From JARKQH01 sp964631605 (GTDB lineage: Bacteria; Verrucomicrobiota; Verrucomicrobiia; Limisphaerales; UBA8199): a stretch of DNA of 34,578 bases. Positions 32,391 through 34,578 of this stretch are shown one piece after another. Under the pieces are notes generated by a model. That model made no database searches, had not been told where the DNA came from, and was given only the letters and a program-made list of their open reading frames with translations. The first letter of the stretch is position 1. Each line of letters starts with the position of its first letter. The position numbers and the translations under genes were made by a program. The stretch covers positions 1 through 34,578 of the forward strand of contig CAZVYG010000057.1 of NCBI GenBank assembly GCA_964631605.1. The letters are read 5' to 3'.

Positions 32391-33712
32391 TTTCGCTGCC
32401 CGCTTCATTTGGACTTCGAGTTCGTTTGCGCCGGGTTTGAGCGCGTCAGTCACCTCGAGGCGGAACGGCGGTTTCCAAAGGATGCCGAGGTCGCGGCCAT
32501 TGAGGCGGACGTGGGCGATCACCTGCACGTCGCCGAGATTCAGAAAGGTCTGGGATTGGACTGCGGCCACCGTAAAAGTGCAGGCATACGTCGCCGTGCC
32601 GGAGAAGAAGCGGATGCCGGGCTCGCTGTGTTCCGCAAGCGAATGCAGTTTTTCCAGCCTGACTGCCGCGGGCGCGCCAAGGTTCGGCGGGAAGCTCACC
32701 TGCCACGGGCCGGCAATTGCCTGCGTCTCCCTGAACTCCGGCCAGTTCCGGCTGCGGGCGGCAGCGCGCTGGCCGCGGAATACGACGAACCCCGAACCGC
32801 AGGGGTCCAGCCGCAAGGGCACGGTGATCCGGCCTGCGTGCTCATGATACTCCGGCAGCGCGCGACAAGCGCCGGTTGCCGGGTCCCACCATTCCGGGGT
32901 CTTGCCGGCCACGCGGAAGGTTGCCGCGACCTCCTCGGTGCGGTCGCGTTGATTCGAAACGAAATAAACCTCCGCCTCACCCACGCGCCGATGAACCCAG
33001 AGCAGCTCCGCACGCGGCGTGGACGCGCGCCACTCGACGTCCGGCGGAAGGTTGATGCGCCGGAACAGTTCCGTAAAGGGCACCCCGCTGTGAACGCGGC
33101 CGTTCCACAACTCCGCCGCCAGCGCCCGCACCCTCGCGTCGCCCGCCCCGAGGTCCTGCAGGCTCGGTGACTGCTGCGGACGCGGACCGAGCACCGTCGC
33201 GCCGCCGTGCTGCATGTCCCAGTTGGCCGTGAACGTGCTGACGCGCCGGAAGCTCTGGCCGTTGGCCGAAACTTCCATCGTAATCGGAAAATCCTCCTCC
33301 CACTTGTGCCGCGCGGCGTTGCGGCAGACGACCGAACGCACCGTGCGCGGCTCAGTGAAAACGAACTCGACGCGGTTGTCGCCGGCGGGAAACTCCGCCT
33401 TCGTTTGCGGCCTGCTATCGGCAAGCTTCGCCAGTTCCACCGGCGGGAGCGTGCCGCGCAGCGTCGTGCCGGTCAGCGGCCCGCCCTGCGGCAGGGGAAA
33501 CGCGATGAGAGCGATGTCGCGGTAGAAGTCCTCCTTGGTCTGCGGCTTCCCCACCACCGCGTCAAACACCGCCGGCCCCTGCGCGTCCGTCGCCGCCCAG
33601 GCCCGCGCGCTGGATGGCCTCCAGGTCGGCGGTGATCCCCTCGCGGGTGACGCTGCCGTCCAGCCAGTGCCACCACGTCAACGGCCGGGCGGGCTCATCG
33701 GCCGCGGGTTAA
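32391..33712 (-). pseudogene. GH106-like alpha-L-rhamnosidase remnant
   Basis: Reading minus from 33712 directly after a stop, PAADEPARPLTWWHWLDGSVTR and EGITADLEAIQRAGLGG match the N-terminal barrel start of GH106-like proteins, without a signal peptide. A shift near 33605 then leads to KPQTKEDFYRDIALIAFPLP, so about 150 residues of barrel seem lost. The rest follows in one frame: a carbohydrate-binding-type module (FPAGDNRVEFVFTEPRTVRSV), PEWWDPATGACRALPEYHEHAGRITVPL and the GH2-like sandwich AHVRLNGRDLGILWKPPFRLEVTDALKPGANELEV. The protein then breaks off near 32410, where the family would continue, and the frame runs antisense through the AraC gene. Start, interior and end are all damaged. 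Confidence 0.65.
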
Positions 33713-33723
33713 AACTGGAGACC

Positions 33724-34578
33724 CTAGCGCGCATGGCTGATCCGAGATTCATCCACGACGGGCGGGGCCTTCTGCCACGCCGTCGCGCCGCCGCGCTGGA
33801 TATGGCGGCGCAACGCGGCGACGAGGTCGTTGACCATTTCCTTGTTGCCGGCCGCGAGGTTGGTTTTTTCCTGCGGATCGGTCTTGAGATGATAAAGCTC
33901 GAGCGGGCGAAACGGATCGTTCTGCATCAGCTTCCAGTCGCCGCAAATGATCGCCTCGTAGCTCTTGCCGGCGTAGGTCGCGCCGCCTTCGCGCCGGACA
34001 AAATAGAGTGCGCGCGGGGTTTCGTCACGGCCGCCCTTCAGCACGGGAACGAGACTGACGGCGTCCAGATCGGCGGGTGGCTTGACCCCGGCCAGTTCCA
34101 GGAAGGTGGGGAACAGGTCGAAGTTCAGTCCGGCGTAATCGCTGCGCGCACCGGCTTTGATCGCCGCCGGCCAGCGCACCATGAAGGGCACGCGCAACCC
34201 GCCGTCGTAGTGGTCCTGCTTGCCGCCCCGCCACGGCTGGTTGCTTTGGGCGTGCGGAAGCGAGCCCCCGTTGTCCGAGGCAAAGACGACCACAGTATTC
34301 TTCTTCAGCCCCGTCTCCTCTAATACCGCCAGCACGCGCCCGATGCCGTCATCGAGGTGCTCGACGAAGGCCACGTTCTTCGCGCGCTTCTCCTCCAACT
34401 CCGGCGCGCGGGCCTTCACTTTGGCCAGCCAATCCGCGGGTGGTTCGATGGGGAAATGCGGCGCGTTGTAGGCCAAGCAGAGGAAGAAGGGCTGGTCCTT
34501 CGCCCGCGCCCGCTGCCGCAGATACCTGTTACGTCCCGCAGTGCCGTCGTAGGGAGTGCCGTCTTTGTTCCGAATTGG
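33724..34578 (-). CDS. Sulfatase (arylsulfatase family), N-terminus outside the window
   Basis: About 284 C-terminal residues, in frame to the window edge. Family features: FFLCLAYNAPHFPIEPP, VEHLDDGIGRVLAVLEETGLKKNTVVVFASDNGG (metal-binding Asp/Asn), QPWRGGKQDHYDGGLRVPFMVRWP (sulfate-contacting Lys), DLFPTFLELAG and the C-terminal GDWKLMQNDPFRPLELY. The Cys/Ser-x-Pro-x-Arg formylglycine motif must lie beyond 34578, so activity and the maturation class cannot be judged. It precedes the GH106-like remnant in the same direction with a gap of about 11 bases, so they were probably one operon. Likely removes sulfate from glycans. Confidence 0.82.
   Translation of the reverse strand, partial: PIRNKDGTPYDGTAGRNRYLRQRARAKDQPFFLCLAYNAPHFPIEPPADWLAKVKARAPELEEKRAKNVAFVEHLDDGIGRVLAVLEETGLKKNTVVVFASDNGGSLPHAQSNQPWRGGKQDHYDGGLRVPFMVRWPAAIKAGARSDYAGLNFDLFPTFLELAGVKPPADLDAVSLVPVLKGGRDETPRALYFVRREGGATYAGKSYEAIICGDWKLMQNDPFRPLELYHLKTDPQEKTNLAAGNKEMVNDLVAALRRHIQRGGATAWQKAPPVVDESRISHAR

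Noticed and set aside
1..34578. CRISPR array, tRNA, rRNA or intact insertion sequence
   Set aside because: No regularly spaced repeats, no cloverleaf-like sequence and no complete transposase were seen on either strand by eye.

Overview
The window reads as a GC-rich chromosomal segment from a Verrucomicrobiota bacterium, probably of the Limisphaerales/Pedosphaera type. The reasons are a pseudopilin with an FTLIEL leader and an H-X9-DG motif, large secreted proteins with LamG, Ig, DUF4832, DUF5060 or DUF4038-type modules, frequent GTG starts, and the remnant of an integrase type I associate with Verrucomicrobia. This placement comes from family memory, not from a search. I saw no tRNA, rRNA, CRISPR array or intact insertion sequence.

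Layout. (1) 81-5221, + strand: a truncated TetR-type regulator followed by a tight five-gene unit: outer-membrane beta-barrel, MlaE-type permease with an N-terminal STAS-like domain, MlaF-type ATPase, MlaD/MCE protein and PqiC-like lipoprotein. Together these look like an envelope lipid-transport system. (2) 5222-6733: a decayed zone with a frameshifted integrase remnant, a palindromic element and an N-terminal gene fragment. (3) 6797-17779: secreted carbohydrate-processing genes. They are a GH140-like DUF4038 protein, a nucleoside-hydrolase-fold lipoprotein, a minus-strand trio (DUF4832 protein, small two-helix membrane protein, serine hydrolase), a 950-residue protein that joins a serine-hydrolase domain to a DUF5060/glycosidase module, and an FG-GAP protein. 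(4) 17858-24702, minus strand: a polysaccharide-lyase-like C-terminal fragment, a second DUF4832 protein, a shortened oligogalacturonate-lyase-like protein, a GT39-type glycosyltransferase and a TMTC-like membrane/TPR protein. (5) 25041-28245, minus strand: a double-LamG protein and a pseudopilin. (6) 28679-30271, + strand: a BKACE (DUF849) enzyme and an Asp/Glu-racemase-like enzyme. (7) 30326-34578: a truncated PL10 pectate lyase, structured intergenic DNA with repeated candidate operators, an AraC regulator, a heavily decayed GH106-like alpha-L-rhamnosidase, and a sulfatase that runs off the end.

Taken together, regions 3, 4 and 7 suggest a pectin or rhamnogalacturonan degradation neighbourhood. 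The apiosidase-like, pectate-lyase, oligogalacturonate-lyase-like, rhamnosidase-like, rhamnogalacturonan-lyase-like and sulfatase genes fit this theme. Many of them are eroded: eight or so fragments or internally deleted genes lie in 34.6 kb. The most distinctive features are the serine-hydrolase/glycosidase fusion with its stand-alone paralogue close by, and the TGAAAAC repeat cluster in front of the AraC gene.
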